From: Kocuria coralli
Lineage (GTDB): Bacteria; Actinomycetota; Actinomycetes; Actinomycetales; Micrococcaceae
Assembly (NCBI RefSeq): GCF_008831305.1
Contig: NZ_ML708612.1
Coordinates: 62,001-126,000, forward strand
Length of the DNA stretch: 64,000 bases
Direction: 5' to 3'
The notes below the pieces were generated by a model. That model searched no databases. It saw only the letters and a list, made by a program, of their open reading frames with translations, and was not told where the DNA came from. A program made the translations under genes and the position numbers. Shown piece after piece: positions 30,357 to 41,777 of the stretch. Numbering within the stretch: the stretch's first letter is position 1; each line of letters starts with the position of its first letter.

Positions 30357-31277
30357 TTAGTTTTCGTTGTAGCTGTCGTAGCTCGAGCCGACAGGGTTGT
30401 CGCGCATGATGGCACCCTCCGGTTCCTCGTTCACGTTGCGCCCGTACTCGGAACCGAGCTGACCCGAGTTGCCCTGGTCGCGCAGCTGCTGCATCTGGCT
30501 GTCGTACTCGGCCTGGGAGACGACCTCGACGTTGAAGAGCATTTCGGAGTGGTACTCGCCGCACAGCTCCGCGCACTTGCCCTGGAACGTGCCCTCGCGT
30601 TCGGTGTGGAAGCTCATGTGGTTGGTGCGGTTCGGGATCATGTCGATCTTCTCGAGGAAGGCCGGGACCCAGAAGGAGTGGATGACGTCGCGCGAGGAGA
30701 GCTCCACCTCGACGTCGCTGTCGACGGGCAGGTAGAGGGTCGGCAGGGTCTCCTCGACGCCTTCGGCGCCGTCGGTGTTGAGGTGCGCCTGCGTACCGGA
30801 GTAGTAGACGTCGTCATCGACGTAGTTGAAGTCCCAGGCCCACTGCTTGCCGATGACCTGGATGGTGACATCGGGGTTCTCGTGCCGGGGGATGATCTGG
30901 GTCAGCGCCCGCTCGGAGAAGAAGAACAGGGAGACGACCAGGGCGATCGGGACGATCGTGTAGAAGATCTCCAGGGGCAGGTGATAGGCCACCTGCCGGG
31001 GGTAGCCGACCTCGTTCTTGCGACGGCGGTAGGCCACCATGCACCAGAGCATGAGGCCCCAGGCCACGAGGCCCACGACCAGGGCGGCGACCCAGGAACC
31101 GACCCACAGATCCATGATCTGCTGAGCGTTGTCGGTGGGGGCGGAATCCCCGATCGGCATCCAGCCGTTGCGGACTTCCTGACTACAGCCCGTCAGGGCT
31201 AGGACTGCAATAGCTCCGAGGCCGGATAGCTTCAGCGCCCTGGTGCGACGGCTGTCGGTTCGGGGATGCGAACTCAC
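30357..31277 (-). CDS. ctaC: Cytochrome c oxidase subunit II (lipoprotein)
   Basis: CtaC carries the CuA centre that accepts electrons from cytochrome c. The protein is 306 residues from GTG 31277, which has GAAGG at 7 nt; the longer frame to 31373 is unlikely. A signal peptide ends in the lipobox LTGC, so it should be processed by Lgt and LspA. Two membrane segments follow, then a cupredoxin domain with CuA ligands [12 protein letters not shown]. First gene of ctaC-ctaD-ctaF. An operator-like palindrome and a -10 box lie about 80-120 bp upstream. Confidence 0.96.
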   Translation of the reverse strand: MSSHPRTDSRRTRALKLSGLGAIAVLALTGCSQEVRNGWMPIGDSAPTDNAQQIMDLWVGSWVAALVVGLVAWGLMLWCMVAYRRRKNEVGYPRQVAYHLPLEIFYTIVPIALVVSLFFFSERALTQIIPRHENPDVTIQVIGKQWAWDFNYVDDDVYYSGTQAHLNTDGAEGVEETLPTLYLPVDSDVEVELSSRDVIHSFWVPAFLEKIDMIPNRTNHMSFHTEREGTFQGKCAELCGEYHSEMLFNVEVVSQAEYDSQMQQLRDQGNSGQLGSEYGRNVNEEPEGAIMRDNPVGSSYDSYNEN

Positions 31278-31357
31278 AGACGGCCCTTCCTCTTTTGGTG
31301 GTGCGCCAGGCACGGAGATATGGGACGACTCCGGCCGAGGCATGCTGTTTCCCCATG

Positions 31358-31398
31358 AGCTTACCCCCTGCACTGGCGCTGTGCTGACACTGTGTCAG
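31358..31398 (-). promoter_or_regulatory. Putative ctaC promoter with a 15-bp palindrome
   Basis: TAAGCT at 31358-31363 on the minus strand fits a -10 box. The palindrome CTGACAC-t-GTGTCAG (31384-31398) sits at and just beyond the -35 position. Transcription would start near 31351 and leave a leader of about 75 nt before the ctaC GTG. The factor is unknown. Confidence 0.4.
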
Positions 31399-31471
31399 TC
31401 AGTGTGTCCGCGTCCCGGAGACCGGGCTGCCCCGTGTCCGGGACGCCCGCCGCGGGCGGTCGCGGACAGAG

Positions 31472-31509
31472 CAAGGCCCCGCGCACTCGTGCGAGTGCGC
31501 GGGGCCTTG
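31472..31509 (-). terminator. Terminator of erpA
   Basis: A perfect 18-bp stem (31472-31489 with 31492-31509; arms CAAGGCCCCGCGCACTCG and complement) with a 2-nt loop, 25 bp after the erpA stop. It separates erpA from the ctaC promoter. Confidence 0.85.
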
Positions 31510-31534
31510 ACGTGCCGCTTCGGCGGAGGCGTGC

Positions 31535-31903
31535 TCAGTGGAAGGAGTCACCGCACGCGCAGGAACCCTGTGCGTTGGGGTTGTCGATCGAGAAGCCCTG
31601 CTTCTGGATCGTGTCCTCGAAGTCGATGGTCGAGCCCTCCAGATAGGGCACCGACATCTTGTCCACGATGACCTCGACCCCGTCGAAGCCCTTGACGGCG
31701 TCCCCGTCCAGGACGCGCTCGTCGAAGTAGAGCTGATAGATCAGCCCCGAGCAGCCTCCGGGCTGCACGGCCACCCGCAGGCGGAGGTCGGTGCGGCCCT
31801 CCTGCTCCAGCAGGGCGCTGACCTTCTGGGCGGCAACGTCCGTGAGGTTGACACCGTGGACCGGCAGGCCCTCGGTGGTGACGTTCTCGGTGGTGACGCT
31901 CAT
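31535..31903 (-). CDS. erpA: Iron-sulfur cluster insertion protein (A-type carrier)
   Basis: An A-type carrier that receives an Fe-S cluster from the assembly scaffold and passes it to apo-enzymes; Fe-S clients in this window include HemW and GltBD. The 122-residue protein carries the three conserved Cys in GGCSG and SCACGD and the central SVPYLEGSTIDF strand. The symbol erpA is used as in related actinobacterial annotation; IscA-like is equally fair. The ATG at 31903 has GGAGGAG upstream. It is a single-gene unit with its own terminator. Confidence 0.92.
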   Translation of the reverse strand: MSVTTENVTTEGLPVHGVNLTDVAAQKVSALLEQEGRTDLRLRVAVQPGGCSGLIYQLYFDERVLDGDAVKGFDGVEVIVDKMSVPYLEGSTIDFEDTIQKQGFSIDNPNAQGSCACGDSFH

Positions 31904-32021
31904 GCGTTGATCTCCTCCATACGTGCGGCGGGCACGATCTCAGCGCCCGTCCTGGGCTCGTAACGGTGCAACCACGCAACCGTGGATTTCATTCCGGCTG
32001 TGTTCCCCGGTTCGGTCCAGC

Positions 32022-33434
32022 CTACGCCCGTGCCCTGCTGGCCAGCCACAGCGCCTCGGCGAGGATCACCCTCCGGAAGTCCTCGATGTGCAACGACTCG
32101 TCGATCCCGTGCGCCCGGGTGTCGGGATCCTCCACCCCGGTGATCAGGATCGCCGCCTGCGGATACGCCTCCTTCAGCGAAGCGGTGAACGGGATCGAGC
32201 CGCCCATGCCCGCCTGGAGGACCTCCGTGCCCCATGCCTGGCCGAGGGCGCGGATGAGGTCCTGCGCCGCCGGCGATCCGGTGTCGGTGCTGAACGGCTG
32301 CCCCAGCTCGTGGATCTCGACATCCACCCGGGCGCCGAACGGCGCGTGCGAGGTGAGGTGGTCGGCCAGGGCCCGTGCGGCCGCCGCGGGATCCTGTCCG
32401 GGTGCGATGCGCAGCGACACCTTGGCGCGGGCAGCGGGTGCGATCGTATTGGAGGCCACCGCCACCGCGGTCGAGTCGATGCCGGTCACGGCCAGCGCAG
32501 GCTGGCTCCATAGCCTGGAGGTGACGCTCCCCCGCCCCGCGAGGCGCACGCCGTCCAGCATGCCCGCGTCCGCCCGGAAGCGGTCCTCCGGATAGTCGAT
32601 CCCGGGCTCGTCCGCATGGTCCAGGCCTTCGACGGCCACCGCGCCGTCGTCGTCGTGCAGGGTCGCGATCAGTCGGGCGAGCAAGGTGTTGGCGTCCAGG
32701 ACCGGCCCGCCGTAGACACCGGAGTGCAGGGCGTGGTCGAGCGCCCGTACCGTGACCTCGGCGCCGACGACCCCTCGCAGCCCGGTGGTCAGCGTGGGTG
32801 CTCCCACCTCCCAGTTGGAGGAATCGGCGATGATGATGGCGTCCGCCGCGAGTTCATGGCGGTGCCGGTCCAGGAACTGCTCGAAATGCGGGGAACCGGC
32901 CTCTTCCTCGCCCTCGACGAAGACGGTGATCCCGAGCCCGTGGTCGTCGCCGAGCACCTCCCGCAGCACGCGGACGGCCCCGACATGGGCCATCACCCCT
33001 GCCTTGTCGTCCGCGGCTCCGCGCCCGTACAGGCGCCCGTCCCGTTCGACGGCGGAGAACGGATCCGAATGCCAGGCCCCGAGGTCTCCGGGAGGCTGGA
33101 CGTCGTGATGCGCGTACAGCAGCACCGTGGGCCTACCGGGCGCCGCCGCGCGGTGGGCGATGACCGCCGGGTGGAGATCGGCGCCGTCGGCCGGCAGGAT
33201 CTCCACGGAGTCGAAGCCCTCGGCGGCGAGCAGGGACTCGACGGCCTGGGCGCTGCGCATCAGATCGGCGGGGTCGAAGGCCTCCCACGCGATGCCGGGG
33301 ATGGCCACCAGTTCCTTGAGGTCTTCCAGGACGCGACCGAACAGATCGTCGTTGACTTTCCTGAAGACCGCCACGTCGGGGGTATCGGTCGAGGGGCCGT
33401 CGGCCTGCCCGGAAGGAGATTCGTTGTGGGTCAT
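32022..33434 (-). CDS. M20-family metallopeptidase (dipeptidase)
   Basis: A cytoplasmic zinc peptidase of family M20, probably a dipeptidase. The 470-residue protein has the metal-site motifs [21 protein letters not shown] (bridging Asp), EGEEEAGS (catalytic Glu pair) and a C-terminal His in [11 protein letters not shown] lid/dimerisation domain lies between about residues 210 and 330. Length is typical. The ATG has no Shine-Dalgarno and lies 6 nt after a -10 box (TAAGCT), so the mRNA is likely leaderless. Substrate is not predictable. It diverges from the DUF3043 gene, which also has a -10 box close to its start. Confidence 0.93.
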   Translation of the reverse strand: MTHNESPSGQADGPSTDTPDVAVFRKVNDDLFGRVLEDLKELVAIPGIAWEAFDPADLMRSAQAVESLLAAEGFDSVEILPADGADLHPAVIAHRAAAPGRPTVLLYAHHDVQPPGDLGAWHSDPFSAVERDGRLYGRGAADDKAGVMAHVGAVRVLREVLGDDHGLGITVFVEGEEEAGSPHFEQFLDRHRHELAADAIIIADSSNWEVGAPTLTTGLRGVVGAEVTVRALDHALHSGVYGGPVLDANTLLARLIATLHDDDGAVAVEGLDHADEPGIDYPEDRFRADAGMLDGVRLAGRGSVTSRLWSQPALAVTGIDSTAVAVASNTIAPAARAKVSLRIAPGQDPAAAARALADHLTSHAPFGARVDVEIHELGQPFSTDTGSPAAQDLIRALGQAWGTEVLQAGMGGSIPFTASLKEAYPQAAILITGVEDPDTRAHGIDESLHIEDFRRVILAEALWLASRARA

Positions 33435-33440
33435 ATCCCG

Positions 33441-33446
33441 AGCTTA
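33441..33446 (-). promoter_or_regulatory. -10 box of a leaderless M20 peptidase promoter
   Basis: TAAGCT on the minus strand, followed by CGGGAT (6 nt) and the ATG. No ribosome-binding site is possible in this space. Confidence 0.5.
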
Positions 33447-33514
33447 GGCAACGTCCCCCGGTGATCGCTGCCCGTTGTTCCGCGCGTGCGGTGCCGGGCG
33501 GGGTCGCTCTCCGG

Positions 33515-33520
33515 TATTCT
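33515..33520 (+). promoter_or_regulatory. -10 box of a leaderless DUF3043 promoter
   Basis: TATTCT on the plus strand is followed by the 7-nt TGGGCGG and the GTG at 33528. This places the transcription start at or next to the start codon and supports GTG 33528 over the earlier in-frame GTG at 33486. Confidence 0.55.
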
Positions 33521-33527
33521 TGGGCGG

Positions 33528-34130
33528 GTGTTTGGACGTAATAAGAAGACTGAAGCCGATCCCGAGCCCGCCGAGAATCCCGCAGCCGAGGCCGATGACG
33601 CCCACGGCAGGCGCGGTGTGACCGAGAGCAAGGGCCGTCCGACACCCAGCCGGCGGCAGCAGGAGGCCGCTCGCCACCAGCCCCTCGTGCCCAAGGATCG
33701 TAAGGCCGCCAAGGTCAACGAGCGTCAGGCCCGTCGTGAGGACCGCCTGTACGCCCAGCGCCGGATGGCCTCGGGGGACGAGCGCTACCTGCCCCAGCGC
33801 GACCGGGGCGCCCAGCGCGCCTTCATCCGCGACTGGGTCGACGCCCGTTTCTGCATGGCCGAGATGCTCATGCCGATCGCCATCCTCGCGCTGGTCTTCA
33901 TGCTGATCCCCACCGGCCTGCAGGAGATCGGCATGGCCGCCTTCTACGCCCTGCTGGTCATGGTCGTGCTCGACTCCCTGCTGATGGTCACGGGCCTCAA
34001 GCGCGCCGTCCGCAACAAGTTCGGGACCGTTCAGTCCGGCTCCGGGTTCTACGCGCTGACCCGCAGCATCAACTGGCGTTCGACGCGTATGCCGCGGCCC
34101 CGGGTCCGCAGGGGCCAGCGCCCGTCCTGA
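33528..34130 (+). CDS. DUF3043 membrane protein
   Basis: A 200-residue actinobacterial protein of unknown function (DUF3043). It has a long charged N-terminal half with the conserved stretch PTPSRRQQEAARHQPLVP, then the signature-like RDWVDARF, two close membrane segments (about residues 112-160) and a basic tail. The topology suggests a cytoplasmic N-terminus. The GTG at 33528 starts VFGRNKKTE, matching the usual family start. It ends 10 bp from the convergent pyrD. A weak CCTGAC/GTCAGG inverted repeat spans the two stop regions (34126-34145). Confidence 0.88.
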   Translation: MFGRNKKTEADPEPAENPAAEADDAHGRRGVTESKGRPTPSRRQQEAARHQPLVPKDRKAAKVNERQARREDRLYAQRRMASGDERYLPQRDRGAQRAFIRDWVDARFCMAEMLMPIAILALVFMLIPTGLQEIGMAAFYALLVMVVLDSLLMVTGLKRAVRNKFGTVQSGSGFYALTRSINWRSTRMPRPRVRRGQRPS

Positions 34131-34140
34131 CCCGGATCCG

Positions 34141-35226
34141 TCAGGGCCTGCCCATCCGCAGGGAGCGCAGGCCTCTGACGATACGAGCCGCCCAGAGAGG
34201 GCCCTCGTACAGGAACGCGGTATATCCCTGGACCAGGTCGGCCCCCGCGGCGAGGGTGTCCTCGGCGTCCTGGGCCGTGGTCACGCCGCCGACGCCGATG
34301 AGGGTCAGCCTCTCCCCCACGTGCCCGCGCAGGTGACGGATCACCTCCAGGCAACGGTGCCGCAGCGGCTCCCCCGACAGCCCGCCGGCCCCGCAGGCGG
34401 CCACCGTACCGGGATCCGACAGCAGGCCCAGCCCGTCGCGGGCGATGGTGGTGTTCGTCGCCACGATCCCGTCGAGCCCCAGTTCCAGGCAGAGGTCGGC
34501 GACGGCGGTGACGTCCTCGTCCGCCAGGTCCGGGGCGATCTTGACCAGGAGCGGAACCCTCTTCCCGGCGGCGGCGGTGGATTCCTCACGCACCGCGGTC
34601 AGGATCGGGCGCAGGGACTCCACGGCCTGCAGCTCCCGCAGGCCGGGGGTGTTCGGGGAGGACACGTTGACGACCATGTAGTCCGCCACGGGAGCCAGCT
34701 CCCGGGTGGAGATCCGGTAGTCCTCCACCGCGTCCTCGAGCGCGACCGCCTTGGTCTTGCCGATGTTCACCCCGATGATCGGCCGGGTCCTGCCCGCCCA
34801 GTCATTCCGGAACGACTCCAGGGCGCGGGAGACCCGCGGTGCGACGGCCGCGGCGCCGTCGTTGTTGAAGCCCATCCGGTTGATCACGGCCTTGTCCTCC
34901 ACCAGGCGGAACAGGCGGGGCTTGGGGTTGCCGGGCTGCGCCCGTCCGGTCACCGTCCCGATCTCGACGTGGCCGAAACCGAGGTCGGCCAGGGCGGCGA
35001 CTCCGGTGGCGCCCTTGTCGAAGCCCGCCGCCAGGCCGAACCGGGAGGGGAAGGAGAGTCCCATGACCTCGACCGCCTGCTGGGACGCGGGCCGGGTGAA
35101 GAGGCGGAGCACCCGCGAGACGCCGGACTTCCGGCAGGCCTTGACCCCCAGGAAACCGACGCGGTGGGCCTGTTCCGGGTCCATCCACGAGAAGCACACT
35201 TTGAAGAACGTAGGGTAGAGGCGCAT
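34141..35226 (-). CDS. pyrD: Dihydroorotate dehydrogenase (quinone), class 2
   Basis: PyrD oxidises dihydroorotate to orotate with menaquinone, in the fourth step of pyrimidine synthesis. It attaches to the inner face of the membrane. The 361-residue protein has the class 2 N-terminal helical extension ([21 protein letters not shown]), the FMN site ([16 protein letters not shown]), the substrate loop NRMGFNN, catalytic Ser in [17 protein letters not shown] and IGVGGV. The ATG at 35226 has GGAAG 9 nt upstream; an AAGACT 6 nt before it may be a weak -10 box. It diverges from an alpha/beta hydrolase gene. Confidence 0.96.
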   Translation of the reverse strand: MRLYPTFFKVCFSWMDPEQAHRVGFLGVKACRKSGVSRVLRLFTRPASQQAVEVMGLSFPSRFGLAAGFDKGATGVAALADLGFGHVEIGTVTGRAQPGNPKPRLFRLVEDKAVINRMGFNNDGAAAVAPRVSRALESFRNDWAGRTRPIIGVNIGKTKAVALEDAVEDYRISTRELAPVADYMVVNVSSPNTPGLRELQAVESLRPILTAVREESTAAAGKRVPLLVKIAPDLADEDVTAVADLCLELGLDGIVATNTTIARDGLGLLSDPGTVAACGAGGLSGEPLRHRCLEVIRHLRGHVGERLTLIGVGGVTTAQDAEDTLAAGADLVQGYTAFLYEGPLWAARIVRGLRSLRMGRP

Positions 35227-35290
35227 GGGGCAAGTCTTCCATGCCGGACCGGTGAAGACCGTGCAGAAGGGTGCTCAGGAGGACGGTGAC

Positions 35291-36292
35291 ATGGTCTCTG
35301 GGATAGTGTCGTGGGGCCCGGATGTCCTGGGGCCGTCCTTCAGCGCCTCGTCCTTCGCCGTCGCGGGCCGGGGCGAGCACACCTCCGCCACGCTGGTGCG
35401 CTACGAACCCGGTCGCGGGCCGGCTACCCGGGGCACCGTGCTCTACGTCCACGGCTGGTCCGACTACTTCGCCAATCCCGAGCTCGCCCGGACGGTGACG
35501 GCCGCCGGGTTCCGTTTCTACGCGCTGGACCTCCACGGCTACGGACGCAACCTCACGGACGAGGTCCTGGCCTCCGGCCACATCCCCGGACTGGCCACCG
35601 ATCTGCGCGAATACTGGCCGGACTTCCAGGCGGCCCGCGAGGTCATGATGGCCGACGGCGCCGCCGTCGATCCCCGTCATCTCGTGGTCCTGGCGCATTC
35701 CACGGGCAGCCTGACCATGTCGCTGCTGCTGATGGAGCACCCGGGGCAGGTGGCGGGCCTGGGGCTGGCGACGCCGTGGATCGCCCCGCACGGCTTCCCT
35801 TGGATCGACCGGCTGGTCCTGGCCGCGGCCGGGCTGCTCCCCGAGCGGTTCCACGACCGGAGGTTGCCGGTCCGCGCCAACACGCACTACCACCGCACGC
35901 TGTCCTCGACCCGCGACGGCGTGTGGGAGGTCGATCCCCGATGGCGGCCCGAACGTTCGTTTCCCATCACCCCCAGCCTGCTCACCTCCACCGCGCAGGC
36001 CAGGGAGCGGCTCCTGGACCTCCACGCCGACGGGCGCGACGTAGGGGCGCCCGTGCTGGTCCAGACCTCCAAGCGCAGCCTGCTGCTGCCCTGGTGGGAC
36101 GAGCGCAAGCACGCCCGCGACAGCGTCCTGGACGTCAAGGCCATCCGGCGGCGCAGCACCGTCCTCCATCCCGCGCCGAAGGTCATCTCCTACGACGGGG
36201 CGATCCACGACGTGCACCGCTCGGCGACGCCGATCCGGGAGCAGGCCTTCCGGGATCTGCAGCAATGGCTGGGCGAGCTGGATCTGGGGTGA
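35291..36292 (+). CDS. Alpha/beta hydrolase (serine aminopeptidase S33-like lipase)
   Basis: A 333-residue cytoplasmic alpha/beta hydrolase. The oxyanion-hole segment YVHGWSDYFANPE and the nucleophile elbow AHSTGS (GXSXG variant with Ser in STG) are clear. The catalytic His is probably in GAIHDVHRS near the C-terminus. The family includes monoglyceride lipase-like enzymes; the substrate here is unknown. ATG 35291 is chosen over the frame start at 35225 because AGGAGG lies 8 nt upstream. It overlaps nothing and converges with uppS. Confidence 0.88.
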   Translation: MVSGIVSWGPDVLGPSFSASSFAVAGRGEHTSATLVRYEPGRGPATRGTVLYVHGWSDYFANPELARTVTAAGFRFYALDLHGYGRNLTDEVLASGHIPGLATDLREYWPDFQAAREVMMADGAAVDPRHLVVLAHSTGSLTMSLLLMEHPGQVAGLGLATPWIAPHGFPWIDRLVLAAAGLLPERFHDRRLPVRANTHYHRTLSSTRDGVWEVDPRWRPERSFPITPSLLTSTAQARERLLDLHADGRDVGAPVLVQTSKRSLLLPWWDERKHARDSVLDVKAIRRRSTVLHPAPKVISYDGAIHDVHRSATPIREQAFRDLQQWLGELDLG

Positions 36293-36297
36293 CCTCC

Positions 36298-36320
36298 GGC
36301 CCGCCGGTTGCCGGCGGGCC
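36298..36320. terminator. Bidirectional terminator between the hydrolase and uppS
   Basis: GGCCCGCCGG (36298-36307) pairs with CCGGCGGGCC (36311-36320) around a 3-nt loop, in the 33-bp gap between two convergent stops. Confidence 0.65.
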
Positions 36321-36325
36321 GTTCC

Positions 36326-37111
36326 TCACGCCTTGCGCTGGGGCTTGTCCACTGCGGCGCCGTAGCGCCGGTCCCTCCTGGCGTAATCCTCCACGGCGGC
36401 CCACAGCGTGAGCCGATCGACGTCCGGCCACAGCACGTCCTGGAAGACCATCTCCGCATATGCGGACTGCCACAGCAGGAAGTTCGAGATCCTCTGCTCA
36501 CCGGACGAGCGCAGGAAGAGATCGACGTCCGGCAGATCCGGTTCGTCCAGGTAGGACCGCACGGTGGTCTCGTCGACCTTCTTGGGGTTGAGCAGCCCCG
36601 CTGCGGCGTCACGGGCGATGGCCGCGGCGGCGTCGGCTATCTCGGCACGGCCCCCGTAGTTGACGCACATGGTCAGCGTGGTGACGTCGTGATCCCGGGT
36701 CTCCCGTTCCGCCGTCTCCAGCCGGTCGATCACGGAGCGCCACAGCCTCGGCCTGCGCCCGGCCCACCGGATCCGCACGCCCCATTCGTGGAACGTGGCC
36801 AGTTGCCGCTGCATGACCTCGGCCGTGAAGTTCATGATGAAGCTGACCTCCGACGGCGATCGCTTCCAGTTCTCCGTGGAGAACGCGTAGGCGGAGACGT
36901 ACGGGATGCCCATCTCGATCGCACCAGCCACCACGTCGACGAGCGCCCGCTCGCCCGCTCGGTGCCCCTCGTTGCGGGAGAGCCCGCGCTCGTTGGCCCA
37001 TCGTCCGTTGCCGTCCATGACGACCGCGACGTGCCGCGGTACGAAGGCGGGCGGGATCGAAGGCGGGGTAGCCCCCGTGGGATGCGGTGGGGGCGCGGTG
37101 AAGCGGGCCAC
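36326..37111 (-). CDS. uppS: Isoprenyl (di-trans,poly-cis-polyprenyl) diphosphate synthase
   Basis: A cis-prenyltransferase that builds the C50/C55 lipid carrier for cell-wall synthesis from isopentenyl diphosphate. The 261-residue protein has the catalytic [12 protein letters not shown], the GHRAG loop, FSTENWKRS and the C-terminal [15 protein letters not shown] with [11 protein letters not shown] at 37111 is chosen because AGAGGA lies 6 nt upstream and the recO stop ends one base earlier. The alternative TTG at 37126 would overlap recO. Order recO-uppS is conserved in actinobacteria. Confidence 0.95.
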   Translation of the reverse strand: MARFTAPPPHPTGATPPSIPPAFVPRHVAVVMDGNGRWANERGLSRNEGHRAGERALVDVVAGAIEMGIPYVSAYAFSTENWKRSPSEVSFIMNFTAEVMQRQLATFHEWGVRIRWAGRRPRLWRSVIDRLETAERETRDHDVTTLTMCVNYGGRAEIADAAAAIARDAAAGLLNPKKVDETTVRSYLDEPDLPDVDLFLRSSGEQRISNFLLWQSAYAEMVFQDVLWPDVDRLTLWAAVEDYARRDRRYGAAVDKPQRKA

Positions 37112-37112
37112 G

Positions 37113-37868
37113 TCAATTCCTCTCAACCAGGTGCAGGGACCGAAGGGACTTCTCCAGGTGGAACTGGATGTAGGAGGTCACGACTCCGGCGGCCGCACGC
37201 CGGACCCGGGGAGCGGCGCCGTCCACGCGGGACCAGTCCCCCGTCAGCAGCGCTGACAGGTGGTCGAGGGTCTCCGGCCCCGGTGCCAAGGCGCCCGGCG
37301 GTCGGCAGTTCCCGCACACGACGCCGCCCAGGTCCGCGCTGAACGCATCGTGAGGACCCGGCGCGCCGCACCGGGCGCAGTCCGTGAACGACGGCGCCCA
37401 CCCCGCCAGCGAGATCGCGCGCAGGAGATAGGAGTCGAGGACGGCCGCCGGCTCGTGCAGTCCGCGCGCCATCGCCGACAGCGCGCCGGTGAGCAGCAGA
37501 TAGTGCTGGCGGGCCTCGCCGTCGTCGTCGGCCGTGATGCGTTCGGCGGCCTCCACCATCGCGGCGGCGGCGGTGAACTTGTCGTACGCGGCGGCGATCG
37601 GCGAGGCCCAGCCCTTCCTGCCGACGACCTGGGAGACGATGTCCAGGTTGCGGCCGTGGACCAGCTGCAGGTCGGAGACGTTGAAGGGTTCGAGCCGTGA
37701 CCCGAAGCGCGAGGTGGTTCTCCTCACGCCCTTGGCCACGGCCCGAACCTGCCCGTGCTCACGGGTGAGCAGCACCACGATCCGGTCCGCCTCCCCCAGC
37801 GGGTAGGTGCGCAGCACCACCCCGGTGTCCCGGTAGGACCTGGAGGCGAAGGAGGTGGCACGAGGCAT
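37113..37868 (-). CDS. recO: DNA repair protein RecO
   Basis: RecO loads RecA onto SSB-coated single-stranded DNA with RecR in gap repair. The 251-residue protein has an N-terminal OB-fold ([31 protein letters not shown]) and a helical C-terminal domain with a Cys4 zinc site (CARCG ... CGNC at about residues 165-187). It starts 24 bp after the leuA stop and is followed by uppS with a 1-bp gap, so the three are probably one transcript. Confidence 0.95.
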   Translation of the reverse strand: MPRATSFASRSYRDTGVVLRTYPLGEADRIVVLLTREHGQVRAVAKGVRRTTSRFGSRLEPFNVSDLQLVHGRNLDIVSQVVGRKGWASPIAAAYDKFTAAAAMVEAAERITADDDGEARQHYLLLTGALSAMARGLHEPAAVLDSYLLRAISLAGWAPSFTDCARCGAPGPHDAFSADLGGVVCGNCRPPGALAPGPETLDHLSALLTGDWSRVDGAAPRVRRAAAGVVTSYIQFHLEKSLRSLHLVERN

Positions 37869-37892
37869 GGACGGGACGACCGCTTCCGGGCC

Positions 37893-39779
<1,887 letters not shown>

Positions 39780-39795
<16 letters not shown>

Positions 39796-39827
39796 CACCT
39801 AAGCAGAAGCATCTGGCCTGTGCGCAT
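39780..39827 (-). CDS. leuL: Leucine leader peptide
   Basis: A 15-codon frame, MRTGQMLLLRCRNGS, with three consecutive Leu codons (CTT CTG CTT) in the middle. It ends 145 nt before leuA. Ribosome stalling at the Leu codons when leucyl-tRNA is scarce would change the pairing of the next helices (39786-39795 lies in codons 11-14). A -10 box TAACTT is 6 nt before the ATG, so the peptide is probably read from a leaderless mRNA. Leu leader peptides before leuA are known in actinobacteria. Confidence 0.7.
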
Positions 39828-39833
39828 ACGAGC

Positions 39834-39839
39834 AAGTTA
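39834..39839 (-). promoter_or_regulatory. -10 box of the leu leader promoter
   Basis: TAACTT on the minus strand, then GCTCGT (6 nt) and the leader ATG. It lies 44 bp downstream of the LCP stop, so leuA has its own promoter. Confidence 0.5.
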
Positions 39840-39882
39840 CCACTCTCGGCTCCGCATTGCCGACCGACTCACGGTCTGAGGT

Positions 39883-41445
39883 TCACTGCTGGCAGGTGAA
39901 CTGTTCGGCCGTCTGGCCGGAGAACCCCTCGGGGACGGTGTTGTCCAGGTCCATGCGGTCCCCCGAGGTGAAGTCCTGGCCGATCGCCAGCTGGACCACC
40001 GTGGCGGGGTCACCGGAGGCCACCACCTGGGCGGAGGGGATCCCCAGCTCCTCGGCGACCTGCTGGGCGGCCGACTGCCAGCCCGGTCCGTAGAACACCT
40101 GGGTACCCGGCAGGGGGTCGATGGAATCGCCCTCGGCGGCCTGGGTGTATCCCGCCGCGGAGAGCACCTCGATCAGATCGGCGGCCCGCCCCTCCGTGTC
40201 CGAGGCGTCCACCACGTCGATCGCGATGTCGGACGGGTTGAACAGCAGGACCGACTCCTCCGGGGCGGCGGAGGGCGTGTCCGCGCCCTCGGGCTCCTCG
40301 GAGGGAGCGGCCGGGTCACCGGTCTCCGGGGAGGCTGAGCCCGCATCCGGCTCCGGCGACTGGGTCCCGCCGTTGCCCTGCGGGTCGGTCAGGGAGCCGT
40401 CCTCCTGCAGGGTGCGGAACAGGTCCTCGGCGGGCTCCTCGTCCAGCTCGAGGCGGTTGGGGTCCAGGGGATAGACCTTCGACGGCGCGGTGACGAACAC
40501 GACGTTGGACAGGTCCACCCCGGACATCGTGCCCGCGATGCTCACGATGCGGGTGATATTGCCCAGTTCGTCGTCGACGTGGAGGTTGCGGGTCATCGCG
40601 TCGGCGATCTCGTAGAGCTTGCCCGGGTTGCCCAGGGTGCCCTCCTCCTTGATCTTCCGGGCGAGGGAGGCCATGAACTGCTGCTGGGAGCGGATCCGGG
40701 ACTCGTCTCCGCCGTCGCCGAACGCGGCCCGCGACCTCAGGAAGGCCAGGGCCTGCTCCCCTTCGACCGTCGAGACGCCCGCGGGCAGCTTGAGGCCGGA
40801 CTTGGGGTCGTCCACCTCCTGGTTGACGCAGACCTCGACGCCGCCCACCGTGCGGGACAGCTGGGTGACCGCGTTGAAGTCGGCGAGCATGAAGTGGTCG
40901 ATGCTCAAGCCGGTGAAGTCGTTGATCGTGGCCACGGTGCATCCCGGCCCGCCGTTCTCCGCGGCCGTGTTGAGCATGGCCGATTCCATCGGCTCGAAGA
41001 CCTCTCCCGTCTCCGGGTCCGTGCACTCGGGGATGTCGACCACGAGGTCGCGCGGGAAGGAGACCACGGTGACGTTCTCGCGGTTCTCCGAGATGTGCAG
41101 CAGCATCATGACGTCGGTGCGGCCGTCGCCGTTGCCGAACTCGACCTCGCCGTACTGGTCGTTGCCCTCGCCGACGCGGGTGTCGGAGCCCATGATGAGG
41201 ATGTCCGTGGGGCCGTCGTCGCTGACCTGCTCGCCGCCCAGGTTCAGGGGACTGGTGGTGAGGTTCTGCTGGAGCCGGAACATCGTCAGGCCCCCGATGC
41301 CCACGACCACCACGAGCCCCAGTACGAGGCTGATGAGCGCCCACCGCAGCGCCCTGCTGCGTCCCGCCTTCGCACTCCAGTGGCGTCCGGCCTGCCGGGT
41401 GCCGGCCCAGGTGGTGCGCTCACCGTTCGGGGTGCGTGTGCTCAC
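39883..41445 (-). CDS. LCP-family cell-wall ligase with LytR C-terminal domain
   Basis: A membrane-anchored LytR-CpsA-Psr protein, a family that attaches polymers such as teichoic acid or arabinogalactan to peptidoglycan. The 520-residue protein has one membrane segment (about residues 34-58), then an extracellular LCP domain (GPTDILIMGSDTR; GRTDVMMLLHISEN; VSFPRDLVVDIPE; FLRSRAAFGDGGDESRIRS) with the conserved Arg and Asp residues. An acidic Pro/Ser/Glu linker (about 345-395) and a LytR_C domain (about 400-505) follow. GTG at 41445 has GGAGA at 7 nt. The polymer cannot be named. leuA lies downstream but has its own promoter. Confidence 0.93.
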   Translation of the reverse strand: MSTRTPNGERTTWAGTRQAGRHWSAKAGRSRALRWALISLVLGLVVVVGIGGLTMFRLQQNLTTSPLNLGGEQVSDDGPTDILIMGSDTRVGEGNDQYGEVEFGNGDGRTDVMMLLHISENRENVTVVSFPRDLVVDIPECTDPETGEVFEPMESAMLNTAAENGGPGCTVATINDFTGLSIDHFMLADFNAVTQLSRTVGGVEVCVNQEVDDPKSGLKLPAGVSTVEGEQALAFLRSRAAFGDGGDESRIRSQQQFMASLARKIKEEGTLGNPGKLYEIADAMTRNLHVDDELGNITRIVSIAGTMSGVDLSNVVFVTAPSKVYPLDPNRLELDEEPAEDLFRTLQEDGSLTDPQGNGGTQSPEPDAGSASPETGDPAAPSEEPEGADTPSAAPEESVLLFNPSDIAIDVVDASDTEGRAADLIEVLSAAGYTQAAEGDSIDPLPGTQVFYGPGWQSAAQQVAEELGIPSAQVVASGDPATVVQLAIGQDFTSGDRMDLDNTVPEGFSGQTAEQFTCQQ

Positions 41446-41777
41446 GGGCAGGTCTCCAAAGAAGTAGGCGGCGGTTCGGTCACATCGGATCGGGCGGCTG
41501 CCCGGGTGGATCCCGGGCCCTCCCGGACGGCCCTGAGGTTCGGGTCGACTCGGTTGAGAGTATCGCCGAGAGCTGCCGGATGGATATCGGGAGGATGGGA
41601 TTTACGCCATGTCTTCCGTTTCCAGGGGTGAATTACGGCGGATTGTCCGGTGCCCCGCAGGCTCTGCATGACGGAACTCACACGGCGATCCCGCCGATGC
41701 GGGCCTTCCGCCTCGGTCCCCTCCCGGGAGCCGGGACGGGACCGAGGATCGGCAGGACCGAGGACTGGACACCGGGC
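41446..41777. other. Intergenic region upstream of the LCP gene
   Basis: About 330 bp with no credible gene. It contains the era terminator (41711-41747). A possible -10 box for the LCP gene (TACTCT, 41557-41562, minus strand) has no good -35 partner. A short minus-strand frame overlapping the LCP start has no ribosome-binding site and no recognisable product. Confidence 0.5.
41711..41747 (-). terminator. Terminator of the phoH-ybeY-era operon
   Basis: CCTCGGTCCC (41711-41720) pairs with GGGACCGAGG (41738-41747). After a C-C mismatch the stem continues with TCCCGG/CCGGGA around a 3-nt loop. It lies 30 bp after the era stop. No U-run follows. Confidence 0.65.

Noticed and set aside
41442-41681. 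A 79-residue protein upstream of the LCP gene
   Set aside because: No ribosome-binding site, no recognisable domain, and it overlaps the LCP start.
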